A stretch of 63,762 nucleotides of DNA, from contig NZ_JAAZQL010000015.1 in assembly GCF_012275515.1 (NCBI RefSeq), positions 1 through 63,762 on the forward strand, written 5' to 3'. This DNA comes from Novosphingobium sp. SG707 (GTDB lineage: Bacteria; Pseudomonadota; Alphaproteobacteria; Sphingomonadales; Sphingomonadaceae). Position 1 is the stretch's first letter. The number at the start of each line of letters is the position of its first letter. Shown here piece by piece: positions 50,709-59,931 of the stretch. The notes under the pieces were generated by a model. It was given only the letters and a program-made list of their open reading frames with translations. It was not told the origin of the DNA and searched no databases. A program made the translations under genes and the position numbers.

Positions 50709-52343
50709 ATGGGCAACTGCAACAAAACTCCCCGGCTCTGGCCAGAGGTGCCGGCCCCTCATCAGCGCGCCTTTGCCGCCGACGGCCTGTGGCCGGACCG
50801 CACGATTGCCGACCGCGCGCAGGACTGGGCGCAGAGCCGCAGCGATGATCTGTGCCTGATCGACCCGCAGGGCGCGATGACCATGGCCGAGGTCTGGGGC
50901 GAGGCGATGGCGCTGGCCTCGGCGCTGCGCGCGCGCGGGCTGGTGCGCGGCGATGTGGTGGCGTTCCAATTGCCCAACTGGCGCGAGGCGGCGGTGCTCA
51001 ATATGGCGGCGGCGCTTTCCGGGCTGGTGCTCAACCCCATCGTGCCGATCTATCGCGATACCGAAATGCGTATCATGCTGGGCGATTGCGGGGCGACGGC
51101 GATTTTTGTGCCGCATGTTTTCCGCAAGATCGACTATCTGGCCATGGCGCGCCGGGTTCAGGCCGATCTGCCCGAACTGACGCATATTTTCACCGTGCGG
51201 GGGCAGGGGGCCGATGATTATGGCGCCTTGATCGCGGCGGGGGCGGCCTTGCCTGCGGCCCGCGAGAGCGTTGATCCGCAAAGCATCAGCATGGTTTTGT
51301 ACACATCGGGCACCACCGGGCGGCCCAAGGGCGTGCTGCACAGCCACGCCACGCTGGGCCGCATCATCGAACAGAGCGCGGCCTATTGGGGGTTGGGGCG
51401 GGGCGATGCGGTGTTGATGCCCTCGCCCGTGACGCATGTTTCGGGCTATGCCAATGGCTTGGCCATGCCCTTTGTGGCGGGCACGCAGACGGTGCTGATG
51501 GAAAGCTGGAATGCCGAGGAGGCCCTTGCCCTGATCCATCGGCATCAGGTGGTGGGGACCGTGGCGGCGACGCCCTTTCTGGTCGAATTGGCCCATGCGG
51601 CGCTGGCGGCGGGCGATGGTCTGCCCTCCTTGCGCTTCTTTGCCTGCGGCGGAGCGGCGGTGGCGCCCGAAGTCATCGCCAAGGCGCGCAAGGCCTTTGC
51701 CCATTGCGCCCCCTTTCGCGTTTTCGGCAGCTCCGAAGTGCCGCTGGTCACCTTTGGCTGGCCCGATGCCCCCGAACTGGCGGCGGCGACCGATGGGCGC
51801 ATCGTCGATTATCAGGTGCGGATCGTCGATGAGGCGGGCCACGATCTGCCCGACGGGCAGGAGGGCGAGATTCTGGCGCGGGGTCCGGCGATGATGGTGG
51901 GCTATGCCGATCCGGCCCAGACCGCTGAGGTCATTGATGATCAAGGATATTTTCTCACCGGTGATCTGGGACGGCGCGATGCGCGCGGCGGTTTGACCAT
52001 CACCGGGCGCAAAAAGGACCTGATTATCCGGGGCGGCGAAAACATTTCCGCCACCGAGATCGAGCAGGTCCTGCTGACCCATCCTGCCGTGGCCGATTGC
52101 GCGGTGGTGGCCATGCCCCATCCGCGTCTGGGCGAGGGGGTCTGCGCCTTTGTGGTGGGGCAAGGCGGGGCGCAGGCGGCAGACCTGGCCGCTCATGTGG
52201 CGCAGAGCGGGCTGGCCAAACAGAAGATTCCCGAACGCTTTGAATGGGTCGAGAGCCTGCCCCGCACCGCTTCGGGCAAGATCCGCAAGGACCGCCTGCG
52301 CGCCGACATTGCCGAGCGCATAAAAGCTGAGGCTGGGGGCTGA
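50709..52343 (+). CDS. AMP-forming acyl-CoA synthetase/ligase
   Basis: 544 residues of the ANL superfamily. P-loop-like LYTSGTTGRPKGVLHSH, A5 motif RVFGSSEVPL, YFLTGDLGRRD, hinge GRKKDLIIRGGENISATEIE, and C-terminal lysine region PRTASGKIRKDRLR. It activates a carboxylic acid as its CoA thioester with ATP, the likely entry step of side-chain degradation. The acyl chain specificity is not visible. Convergent with an SDR gene. Confidence 0.94.
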   Translation: MGNCNKTPRLWPEVPAPHQRAFAADGLWPDRTIADRAQDWAQSRSDDLCLIDPQGAMTMAEVWGEAMALASALRARGLVRGDVVAFQLPNWREAAVLNMAAALSGLVLNPIVPIYRDTEMRIMLGDCGATAIFVPHVFRKIDYLAMARRVQADLPELTHIFTVRGQGADDYGALIAAGAALPAARESVDPQSISMVLYTSGTTGRPKGVLHSHATLGRIIEQSAAYWGLGRGDAVLMPSPVTHVSGYANGLAMPFVAGTQTVLMESWNAEEALALIHRHQVVGTVAATPFLVELAHAALAAGDGLPSLRFFACGGAAVAPEVIAKARKAFAHCAPFRVFGSSEVPLVTFGWPDAPELAAATDGRIVDYQVRIVDEAGHDLPDGQEGEILARGPAMMVGYADPAQTAEVIDDQGYFLTGDLGRRDARGGLTITGRKKDLIIRGGENISATEIEQVLLTHPAVADCAVVAMPHPRLGEGVCAFVVGQGGAQAADLAAHVAQSGLAKQKIPERFEWVESLPRTASGKIRKDRLRADIAERIKAEAGG

Positions 52344-52354
52344 AAAGAGCCCCC
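52335..52354. terminator. Hairpin between convergent ligase and SDR genes
   Basis: GGGGGCT/AGCCCCC with a 6-base loop spanning the ligase stop codon; no T-run on either side. Weak candidate for a shared terminator. Confidence 0.35.
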
Positions 52355-52365
52355 GGCGTTCGGCC

Positions 52366-53169
52366 TTATCCCCCCGTGGCGGCGGCGATCGCGGCGCCCA
52401 TTTCCTCGCGCGTGGGGTTGCGGCGCAGGGTCAGGCCGCCGTTCACCTGAAGGTTCTCTCCGGTCATAAAGCATTCGTCGCTGGCCAGAAACACAGCGGC
52501 GGCGGCAATATCATCGCTGGTGCCGATCCGGCCCAGCGGATAGCCCGCGACAAAACAGTCGAACAGGCCCGGCACCGTTTTGGCATCGGCCGTCATCGGC
52601 GTTTCGGTCAGGCCCGGCGAAATCGAATTGGCGCGTATCCCCTCGGCGCCGAACTCATGGGCGACACAGCGGATGACATGGTCGGTTCCCGCCTTGGTGC
52701 CCATATAGGCGGCGTGATCGTTGAGCATGATCGTGGCGGTGGCGCTGCTGATCTGGATGATCGATCCGCCCTGGCCGCCCATGCTGCGGGCCATCTTGCG
52801 GATCATCGCCTGAAAAAACTGATAGGGGCCGATATATTGCAGATCGGTCATCGCATCCAATTCTTCGCGCGTGGTGTCGAGGAACGGCTTGAGCAGGCCC
52901 CAGCCGGTGGCGTTGACGGCAATGTCCACGCCCCCCATCGCCGCCACGGCCGCATCGGCCATCGCGGCCAGGCTCTGCGCGCTGGTGATGTCGCAAGCCG
53001 CCCAGTGGCAGGCGTTGGCCCCGGCAAATTCGGCCAGCACGCTTTCCTTGCGGCCCGCCACGGTGACCTGGGCGCCTTCGTCCAAAAAGCGGCGGGCGAT
53101 ATGCTGCCCCATGTTGCCCTTGTTGCCCGCGCCCAGAACGATGGCGCGCTTGCCAGTCAATCGGCCCAT
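52366..53169 (-). CDS. Classical SDR oxidoreductase
   Basis: 267 residues. The cofactor loop is altered to VLGAGNKGNMGQHIA, more like the enoyl-reductase-type SDRs than TGxxxGxG. VNATGWGL stands for NNAG; QISSATATIML and YMGTK form the active site; C-terminal MTGENLQVNGG. It may use a larger or CoA-bound substrate. Divergent from the SDR at 53321 with lux-box-like element 7 between. Confidence 0.9.
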   Translation of the reverse strand: MGRLTGKRAIVLGAGNKGNMGQHIARRFLDEGAQVTVAGRKESVLAEFAGANACHWAACDITSAQSLAAMADAAVAAMGGVDIAVNATGWGLLKPFLDTTREELDAMTDLQYIGPYQFFQAMIRKMARSMGGQGGSIIQISSATATIMLNDHAAYMGTKAGTDHVIRCVAHEFGAEGIRANSISPGLTETPMTADAKTVPGLFDCFVAGYPLGRIGTSDDIAAAAVFLASDECFMTGENLQVNGGLTLRRNPTREEMGAAIAAATGG

Positions 53170-53227
53170 AATACCCTCTCGTTTTATCGTGCTTGCCCCT
53201 TGCTATCACACCGGCCCGCCTGCCATT

Positions 53228-53245
53228 CCTCTCCAAAAGGCGAGT
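53228..53245. promoter_or_regulatory. lux-box-like element 7 (weak)
   Basis: CCTCTCCAAAAGGCGAGT (CCTC-N10-GAGT). Centre is 67 bp and 84 bp from the two divergent SDR starts. Confidence 0.4.
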
Positions 53246-53320
53246 GGCCGCGGCGGGAGGGGATGCGCAAGGTCATCCCATCACCGGCGCTGGTGTGGCG
53301 CGGCAAAGAGGATGTGCAAA

Positions 53321-54082
53321 ATGGATCTGGGACTGAAGGGCAAAAAGGTCATTCTGACCGGGGGCAGCCGGGGTATCGGCCGCGCCAGCGTCGAATTGTT
53401 CGCCGCCGAGGGGGCCGATGTCGCCTTCTGTTCGCGCAACCCCGATCAGGTGGCCGAAACTGTGGCGGCTCTTGAAAAGCATGGCGGCAAGGTGTTCGGC
53501 TCGGCCTTTGACATGGAGGCGGGTCATGATGCCTATCGTGCGTGGCTGACAGGTGCGGCTGATGCGTTGGGCGGCTGCGACATCTTTGTGCCGATGATTT
53601 CGACCAGCGGCGCGGGCGCGACCGGCGATTGGCAAAAGGGCCTTGATTACGACATCATGGGCGCGGTCATCGGGGTCGAGGTGTTCGAAGACCATCTGGC
53701 CGCATCGGGCGCGGGCAGCATTGTCATCACCGCCAGCACGGCGGGGCTGGAAACCTTTATCGTGCCGCAGGGGTATAATGCGCTCAAAGGGGCATTGATC
53801 GTCTATGCCGGACAGCTCAGTCAGGCGCTGGGGCCAAAGGGCATCCGGGTGAATGCCGTTTCGCCCGGCCCGATCAAATTCCCCGGCGGCAATTGGGAGG
53901 CGATCGAAGGGGCGATGCCCGAACTTTACGATGCCACCCAGGCGCAATTTGCGCTCGGCCGCTGGGGCGGGCCCGAAGACGTGGCGCGCACCGTGGTCTT
54001 TCTGGCCAGCGACGCCTCGTCCTATACCACGGGCACCAACATCGTGGTCGATGGCGGCTATACCAAACGGGTGCAGTTCTGA
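53321..54082 (+). CDS. Atypical SDR oxidoreductase
   Basis: 253 residues from the ATG at 53321 (MDLGLKGKKVILTGG). Cofactor loop TGGSRGIGRASV and active site ITASTAGLETF with YNALK are normal. The NNAG position reads PMISTSGAGA, so the structural Asn is missing. C-terminal TTGTNIVVDGGYTKR. A 3-oxoacyl-reductase-like fold with an unknown substrate. Confidence 0.9.
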   Translation: MDLGLKGKKVILTGGSRGIGRASVELFAAEGADVAFCSRNPDQVAETVAALEKHGGKVFGSAFDMEAGHDAYRAWLTGAADALGGCDIFVPMISTSGAGATGDWQKGLDYDIMGAVIGVEVFEDHLAASGAGSIVITASTAGLETFIVPQGYNALKGALIVYAGQLSQALGPKGIRVNAVSPGPIKFPGGNWEAIEGAMPELYDATQAQFALGRWGGPEDVARTVVFLASDASSYTTGTNIVVDGGYTKRVQF

Positions 54083-54111
54083 GCGGGCCAGTTTGACAGA
54101 GGGCGGGGCGA

Positions 54112-54825
54112 TCACATCCGCGTCATCGCCCCGCCGTCCACCATCCATCCCTGCCCGGTGACAAAGCGCGCGTCATCGCTCAGCAAAAAGGCGATGACAT
54201 CGGCAATATCCTCTGGCTGGCCCAACCGGCCCAGCGCGGCCTTTTGCTCCCAATGGGTGCGATATTCGGGCATGGCGGCAAAGGCGGGCGCGGTCATGGG
54301 CGTGTCGATGGCGCCGGGCATCACGCAATTGGCGGTGACGCCATGGGGCCCAAGCTCGCCGGCCAGCGCGCGGGTCATGCCCAGCACCGCGTGTTTGGAT
54401 GTGCCATAAGCCACCAGCCCCGCATCGCCAAAGGCCGAAGTGACCGAGCCGATGGTGACGATCCGCCCCGCCGGGCTGGCGCACAAATGGGGCGCGGCGT
54501 CGCGGATCAGCCGGAAGACGGCGGTGACATTGACCGCCATGACCTGCTCGAAATAGTCGTCGCTGTGCCCTGCAAGCGGGCAAAAAGCACTGACACCGGC
54601 GCAGGGGACGACGAAATCGAGGCGGCCAAAGCGGGCCATCGCCGCCTCGATCAGGGCCTTGCCCGCATCGCGCGCGGTCACATCGAGCAGCAGGTCAACC
54701 TCGCCCCGCAGATCCGCCGTCAGCACCTGCGCGCCGTCCTGTCGCAGGCGCCGGGCGGTGGCCGCCCCAATGCCCGACCCCGCGCCCGTGACAAGGCCGC
54801 AGCGCCCGTCGAGCCGCCCCGCCAT
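54112..54825 (-). CDS. Classical SDR oxidoreductase
   Basis: 237 residues from the ATG at 54825, which shares one base with the upstream MDR stop (TGATG), so it is translationally coupled. VTGAGSGIGAATA loop, PCAGVSAF, TIGSVTSAFG and YGTSK, MPGAIDTPM. Shorter than its paralogues because of a trimmed strand-2 region. Confidence 0.9.
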   Translation of the reverse strand: MAGRLDGRCGLVTGAGSGIGAATARRLRQDGAQVLTADLRGEVDLLLDVTARDAGKALIEAAMARFGRLDFVVPCAGVSAFCPLAGHSDDYFEQVMAVNVTAVFRLIRDAAPHLCASPAGRIVTIGSVTSAFGDAGLVAYGTSKHAVLGMTRALAGELGPHGVTANCVMPGAIDTPMTAPAFAAMPEYRTHWEQKAALGRLGQPEDIADVIAFLLSDDARFVTGQGWMVDGGAMTRM

Positions 54826-55844
54826 CAATCGACCTCCAGCACCAGTTTGCCGGTGTTGGCCCCCGAAAACAGCCGCATGAAGGCGTCATAGGCATTGTCC
54901 AGTCCATGCTGGACATCCTCGTCGACGCGCAATTTGCCCTCGGCGATCCATTGGGCGATCCGGGCGCCGCCTTCGGCAAAGCGGGGGACATAGGCGGCGA
55001 TCAGAAAGCCCTTGATGGTGGCCTGTTTGACAATCACCTGCCACAGGTTGCGCATGCCCACCTTTTGCGCGCTGTTATATTCGCTGATGAGGCCGCACAG
55101 CACCACGCGGGCGTGCAGGGCCAGATTGAGCATGGCCGCATCCATCACCGCGCCGCCGACATTTTCGAACAGAATGTTAATGCCCTGGGGCGCCGCTGCG
55201 GCGATTTCGGCGGCGATGGCATCCTGTGATTTGCCCTTGTAGTCGATGGCCGCATCAAAGCCGTAATCCTGAACCAGGCGGCGGCATTTCTCGGCGCCCC
55301 CGGCAATGCCGATCACCCGCATCCCCATGATCTTGCCGATCTGGCCCACCATCGAGCCGACCGCGCCTGCCGCCCCTGTCACCAGCACCGTCTCGCCCGG
55401 TTGGGGCGCTCCGGCGTCGAGCAGGCCGAAATAGGCGGTCAGCCCCACCGCGCCCACCGCCGAGAGATAGCGCGAGGGCCGGTCAACGATCCCCACATCG
55501 ATCCGGCTGGTGAAGCCGCCGGGCAACGCTACCGAGAAATCTTCGATGGCGTTCAGCCCCAGCACCCAGTCACCGGGCTGAAAATCAGGATTGCGCGAGG
55601 ACTCGACCACGCCCACCGTTGTGGCGCGCACCGGATCGCCCAGCGCGATCGGCGGCATATAGCTGGGCGCGTCATCCATCCATCCGCGCTGGGCCGGATC
55701 GAGCGAAATGAAGCGGTTACGCACCACCATGCCGCCATCGGGCGCATCGGGCACGGCCTCGCGCACCAGTTGAAAATCATCGCGCAAGGGCGTGCCAACG
55801 GGGCGTTTCACCAAGAGAAATCGGCGGTTTTCAGGTTGGGGCAT
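54825..55844 (-). CDS. MDR-family NADP-dependent oxidoreductase (PTGR/CurA-like)
   Basis: 339 residues from the ATG at 55844, after GAGGAGAG. Zinc-free MDR: NRFISLDPAQRGWMDD, PIALGDPVRATTVGVVE, Rossmann loop VTGAAGAVGSMVGQIGK, NILFENVGGAVMD, ISEYN. The group reduces activated double bonds (enones). Two relatives lie at 59931-60950 and 61852-62877. Divergent from the TonB receptor, with lux-box-like element 8 between. Confidence 0.92.
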   Translation of the reverse strand: MPQPENRRFLLVKRPVGTPLRDDFQLVREAVPDAPDGGMVVRNRFISLDPAQRGWMDDAPSYMPPIALGDPVRATTVGVVESSRNPDFQPGDWVLGLNAIEDFSVALPGGFTSRIDVGIVDRPSRYLSAVGAVGLTAYFGLLDAGAPQPGETVLVTGAAGAVGSMVGQIGKIMGMRVIGIAGGAEKCRRLVQDYGFDAAIDYKGKSQDAIAAEIAAAAPQGINILFENVGGAVMDAAMLNLALHARVVLCGLISEYNSAQKVGMRNLWQVIVKQATIKGFLIAAYVPRFAEGGARIAQWIAEGKLRVDEDVQHGLDNAYDAFMRLFSGANTGKLVLEVD

Positions 55845-55893
55845 AAGCTCTCCTCTCGTTGGGCGGAATGTGGACCAAACCTGTCTGCATGCA

Positions 55894-55911
55894 CCTATGA
55901 TTTGTTGCAGT
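55894..55911. promoter_or_regulatory. lux-box-like element 8
   Basis: CCTATGATTTGTTGCAGT (CCTA-N10-CAGT). Centre is 58 bp from the MDR start and 92 bp from the TonB receptor start. A wider imperfect dyad AACCT...AGGTT (55878-55915) surrounds it. Confidence 0.5.
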
Positions 55912-55952
55912 AGGTTCGTTTGCCTTACCGAGCTTAGGTTGCCGTGGACGGA

Positions 55953-55968
55953 AAGGGGCATACCCCTT
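55953..55968. repeat. Palindrome upstream of the TonB receptor gene
   Basis: AAGGGG-CATA-CCCCTT, a perfect 6-bp inverted repeat about 27 bp before the ATG. Could be an operator or a leader hairpin. Confidence 0.4.
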
Positions 55969-55994
55969 CGCGATAATCCACGGAGAGGAAGGAC

Positions 55995-58271
55995 ATGCAG
56001 AGCATCTTTGCAAAGCGCGCCATGAGCGGCTTATTGATTGGTTCGTGTCTGGCCGGGGCGCCCATGGCGGCGTCGGCGCAACAGGCCGGAACAGCGCAGG
56101 CCGCCGCGCAGATGCCGGTCGATTCCAACGCCATCATCGTGACCGCACGCCGCCGGTCCGAAACTCTGCAGACCACCCCCGTAGCGATCACCGCGATCAA
56201 TGCGGGCATGCTGGAAAACAAGGCTTCGGCCAATATCGGCGATTTGACCGGGGCGGCGCCCGGCCTTTTGATCACCCAGCAGAATTCGGGCGGCCAGGCG
56301 GCCAATCTTTCGATCCGCGGCCTGACCTATGCCGACATCGAAAAGAGCCAGACCCCGACGGTGGGCGTGGTGGTGGATGGCGTGACCATCGGCACCAGTA
56401 CGGGCCAGTTGCAGGATGCTTTCGACATCGAACAGCTCGAAGTGCTGCGCGGGCCGCAGGGCACGCTGTTTGGCGCCAACACTATCGGTGGGGTCATCAA
56501 CATTCGCCGCACCAAGCCGACGATGAAGAACGGCGTCAAGGTCGAAGGCTCATATGGCCAGTGGAACACATGGAACGCCAAGGCGGTGGTCAATGTCGGC
56601 AATGGTTCATCTTTGGGCGCCAAGTTCTGGTATTTCCACAATCAGACCGACGGCTTTTACAATAACGTCACCACCAAACAGCCCAGCGGGTGGAGCAAGA
56701 GCGACAATTTCGGCGCGGCCCTGCGCTATCGCCCTGAAAATTCCAGCTTTGACGCGATCCTGACGCTGGAAAACACCACGCAGAATTTCGACCCTGTGGT
56801 GGCCAATATCGCGAACAGCAGCGAGCTGTTCTGTTCCTATGAACCGGCCAACCAATGCAACCGCAACACCACCACCGATATTTACACCACCTTTGGCCAG
56901 AGCGCGACCAGCAATTACCAAGCCCCCGCTGCCACGCTGGAAATGAATTATGATGTCGGCGGGATCAAACTGACCTCGATCACGGGTTGGCGCCATACCA
57001 AGGAATATCAGACGCAGGACTTCGATGGTTCCTCGACCGATCTTTATTACGTTGACCGCCGCCAGCGTTATACGCAAATCAGCCAGGAATTGCGCGGCGC
57101 GGGCAAATTGTTTGATGGCTTCGATTATGTCGCCGGGGTCTATTACTTCACCTCGAACTATAATCTGACCCAATGCTCGCGTGTGTTCGGCTTCAGCCCG
57201 ACAACGCCGCCCTGCGTTTTCGATACCAACGCCCAAAGCGTCTATGGCAAGACCGAGAGCTATGCCCTGTTTGGCGACTTCAACTGGGCGGTGGCCGACA
57301 AGTGGCGCATTTCGTTTGGCGGCCGCTGGAGCCATGACGAAAAGCAATTGACCAACAGCTTTGCCAGCACCGGTCTGGTGGGCTCGGGCAAGCGCGGCTT
57401 TTCCAAATTCACGCCCAAGATCGGCGTCGACTATCGGCCCAACACCAACATGATGTTCTATGCCAGCTGGTCGCGCGGCTATCGTTCGGGCGGGTTCAGC
57501 CCTCGCGCCGCCACGGCGGCCACGGCCAGCACGCCCTTCCAGCCCGAAACCGTCGATTCCTATGAAATCGGCGCGAAATTCGACGCGCTTAACCGCATGC
57601 TGCAATTCAATGTGGCCGGGTTCATTTCCGATTACAAGAACATGCAGCAGAACACCACTATCCCCGGCGGCCCCACCGGCAACCAGACGATCACCAGCAA
57701 TGTGGGCGGCGCCACGATCAAGGGCGTGGAAATGGACGCCACCCTGCGCCCGATGGAAGGCTTGAAGCTGACCGCCAGCGCATCGGTCATGGATTCGCAC
57801 TTCCGCAATTTTGTGGTGGGCAACATCTATGGCGGGGCGATTGTTCCCTTTGATTATTCAAACAACAATCTGATCTATGCGCCCAAGTTCTCCGGCTCGG
57901 TCAATGCCGAATATACCGCCAAGACCGGCTTCGGCAATGTGGTCACAACGCTGGGCCTGCGCCACATCGATCCTTACGACTCGCAGATCTCGCTGGGCGG
58001 GCTGACGCCGGTGATGTCGGGGGCCACGGTGACCAAGGTGATCGTCAACGGCAATGACGCCCGCGTGCGCACCGCCACCCAGGATCTGCTCGACGCCAGC
58101 ATGACGGTCAATTTCAAGCTGCAGGGCGCCGATGCCTATGTCCGCGTCTTTGGCCGCAATCTGGCCGATACGCGCACGACCACGGCGGCCTTCACGGTGG
58201 CGGGCCTGTGGTCCTTCGCCTCGGCGCTGGAGCCTCGCACCTATGGCGCCACTTTGGGCGTCAAGTTCTGA
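55995..58271 (+). CDS. TonB-dependent receptor of the catabolic island
   Basis: 758 residues with a signal peptide (SCLAGAPMAASAQ), TonB-box-like IIVTARRR, plug domain (LSIRGLTYADIE; LEVLRGPQGTLFGANTIGGVINI) and barrel ending YGATLGVKF. The plug segment is of the FecA/sphingomonad nutrient-receptor type. Good ribosome-binding site (GAGGAAGG). Likely imports the hydrophobic substrate of the island. Followed by an intrinsic terminator and an SDR gene. Confidence 0.94.
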   Translation: MQSIFAKRAMSGLLIGSCLAGAPMAASAQQAGTAQAAAQMPVDSNAIIVTARRRSETLQTTPVAITAINAGMLENKASANIGDLTGAAPGLLITQQNSGGQAANLSIRGLTYADIEKSQTPTVGVVVDGVTIGTSTGQLQDAFDIEQLEVLRGPQGTLFGANTIGGVINIRRTKPTMKNGVKVEGSYGQWNTWNAKAVVNVGNGSSLGAKFWYFHNQTDGFYNNVTTKQPSGWSKSDNFGAALRYRPENSSFDAILTLENTTQNFDPVVANIANSSELFCSYEPANQCNRNTTTDIYTTFGQSATSNYQAPAATLEMNYDVGGIKLTSITGWRHTKEYQTQDFDGSSTDLYYVDRRQRYTQISQELRGAGKLFDGFDYVAGVYYFTSNYNLTQCSRVFGFSPTTPPCVFDTNAQSVYGKTESYALFGDFNWAVADKWRISFGGRWSHDEKQLTNSFASTGLVGSGKRGFSKFTPKIGVDYRPNTNMMFYASWSRGYRSGGFSPRAATAATASTPFQPETVDSYEIGAKFDALNRMLQFNVAGFISDYKNMQQNTTIPGGPTGNQTITSNVGGATIKGVEMDATLRPMEGLKLTASASVMDSHFRNFVVGNIYGGAIVPFDYSNNNLIYAPKFSGSVNAEYTAKTGFGNVVTTLGLRHIDPYDSQISLGGLTPVMSGATVTKVIVNGNDARVRTATQDLLDASMTVNFKLQGADAYVRVFGRNLADTRTTTAAFTVAGLWSFASALEPRTYGATLGVKF

Positions 58272-58289
58272 GATTGTGATGATGACCGG

Positions 58290-58322
58290 GGGCGGCGCGG
58301 GGTTCTCGCGCCGCCCTTTTTT
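58290..58322 (+). terminator. Intrinsic terminator after the TonB receptor gene
   Basis: Stem GGGCGGCGCG/CGCGCCGCCC, 7-base loop, then TTTTTT. The SDR at 58343 must be transcribed by readthrough or from a short promoter in 58272-58342. Confidence 0.9.
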
Positions 58323-58342
58323 GATAGGCAGGAGCAAGGATT

Positions 58343-59122
58343 ATGGCACGGTTGCAAGGAAAAGTGGCGCTGGTGACCGGCGGGGCCTCGGTGCCCGGAT
58401 TGGGCAGCGCCACCGCGATCCGCTTTGCGCAGGAAGGCGCCAGAGTCTATCTGACCGACCGCGATCTGGCCGGGGCGGAAAAGGTGGCCGAGGGCATCCG
58501 CCAGAGCGGCGGCCATGCGGTCGCACTGCCCCATGATGTGACCAGCGAGGCCGATTGGGACCGCGTGATGGCCGCGATTGACGAGGCCGAAGGGCGGCTC
58601 GACGTGTTGGTCAACAATGCCGGGATTGCGGTGCTGGGCATGATGGACACGGTCGCCACCGCCGATTGGCAGCGCCAGATCGATGTCAATCTGACCAGTG
58701 TGTTTCAGGGTGCGCGCCGGGCCATGGCGATGATGCGCCGCGCAGGCAGTGACGGCAAGGCACGCGGCGGGGCGATCATCAACATTTCCTCGGTGGCCGG
58801 ATTGATCGGGGTTCCGGGCTGCGCGTCCTATGCCGCCTCCAAGGGCGGCGTGCGGCTGTTGACCAAGGTGGTGGCGCTCGAGGGCGCGACCGACGGCATT
58901 CGCTGTAATTCGGTCCATCCCGGCATGATCGCCACCAACATTCAGGGCGTGGCGCTCGAAGACAATGCCGCCAATTATGACGCGACAATGGCGCTTATCC
59001 CGATGGGCTATATGGGCGCGCCCGAGGACATTGCGAACATGAACCTGTTTCTCGCCTCGGATGAGGCGCGCTATATCACCGGCACGGAAATGGTGGTCGA
59101 TGGCGGGATGATGGCGCGCTGA
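58343..59122 (+). CDS. Classical SDR oxidoreductase
   Basis: 259 residues. The cofactor loop has an insertion (VTGGASVPGLGSATAIRF) between the first glycines, seen in some bile-acid/steroid-type SDRs. LVNNAGIAVLG, NISSVAGLIG and YAASK, HPGMIATNI, C-terminal ITGTEMVVDGGMM. Convergent with the second ThuA-like gene, five bases apart. Confidence 0.9.
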   Translation: MARLQGKVALVTGGASVPGLGSATAIRFAQEGARVYLTDRDLAGAEKVAEGIRQSGGHAVALPHDVTSEADWDRVMAAIDEAEGRLDVLVNNAGIAVLGMMDTVATADWQRQIDVNLTSVFQGARRAMAMMRRAGSDGKARGGAIINISSVAGLIGVPGCASYAASKGGVRLLTKVVALEGATDGIRCNSVHPGMIATNIQGVALEDNAANYDATMALIPMGYMGAPEDIANMNLFLASDEARYITGTEMVVDGGMMAR

Positions 59123-59127
59123 GGCCT

Positions 59128-59931
59128 TCAGGCGGGCGTTGGCGCGCCCGCCACCCAGCGCAGCGCATTTTCGACCAGCCGCCGATAATGGGCATTGTCA
59201 TAGGCCGCCGGGCCATCGCCCGGTTGCAGATAGGCCAGGCGGCTGTTGATCGCCATTTTGGTCCAGCCGATGAGCGATGATGCGGGCGGATGATCCCAGC
59301 CTTCGCGGCAAAACATCCGGCCCTCGACAGCGCGCTGCGCCGACCAGAAGTGATCGCGGGTGAAGGCGGCGTCACAGGTCATCAGCGGCTCGACCATATC
59401 GGTGAACACCTGGGCCAGATAGAGTTCATCCTGCATGGCAAAATGGGCGGGTAGGCCCGCAGTGATGGGGTGGGGCGTGATGCTGGCGGTATAGGCCACA
59501 TCGTGCCGATAGCCGCTGTCGGGCCGGTCCGTGCCCCGCACATGGGCCGGGCGATAGAGAAATTGCCCTCCCAGCCATTCGTGATAATCGCCCCATGTCG
59601 GCCATCCGGCCAGCGCATGATGCAGCGCCAGCACGCCTTTGCCCTGTTCGAGCAGGGCGCGAAAACCGGCGCGCAAGGCGGGCGATGGGTCGATAAAGGC
59701 CGGCGGCGCCTCGGCCTCGAAATCCAGCCCCGGCATGTCATAAAGCACCAGCGCGTCGAAATCGGCCATGCCCTGCGGGTTCATCAGCAAGGCGGCGGCG
59801 GGTTGGTCGACCATTGTGGCCGAAACGCCCGCCATCGCCTGAAACATCGCGTCAAAGGCGGTGCGGTCAAACGGATGGCCGCGCACCGCAACCAGCGCGC
59901 GCAAGGGGGCATGATGGTGGATGATCGGCAT
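59128..59931 (-). CDS. Second ThuA-like (amidotransferase-fold) protein
   Basis: 267 residues. RALVAVRGHPFDRTAFDAMF, DALVLYDMPG, GKGVLALHHALAGWPTW, EWLGGQFLYRPAHVRGT, HPITAGLPAHFAMQDELYLAQV. More divergent from the first ThuA-like protein than its neighbours are from their paralogues. The start shares one base with the upstream MDR stop (TGATG). Presence of two in one island, each tied to oxygenase-related operons, suggests a pathway role. Confidence 0.82.
   Translation of the reverse strand: MPIIHHHAPLRALVAVRGHPFDRTAFDAMFQAMAGVSATMVDQPAAALLMNPQGMADFDALVLYDMPGLDFEAEAPPAFIDPSPALRAGFRALLEQGKGVLALHHALAGWPTWGDYHEWLGGQFLYRPAHVRGTDRPDSGYRHDVAYTASITPHPITAGLPAHFAMQDELYLAQVFTDMVEPLMTCDAAFTRDHFWSAQRAVEGRMFCREGWDHPPASSLIGWTKMAINSRLAYLQPGDGPAAYDNAHYRRLVENALRWVAGAPTPA

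Noticed and set aside
50538..52196. A 552-codon minus-strand frame opposite the acyl-CoA ligase
   Set aside because: Shadow frame; His/Gln/Arg-rich with no domain, and it covers clear ANL motifs on the other strand.
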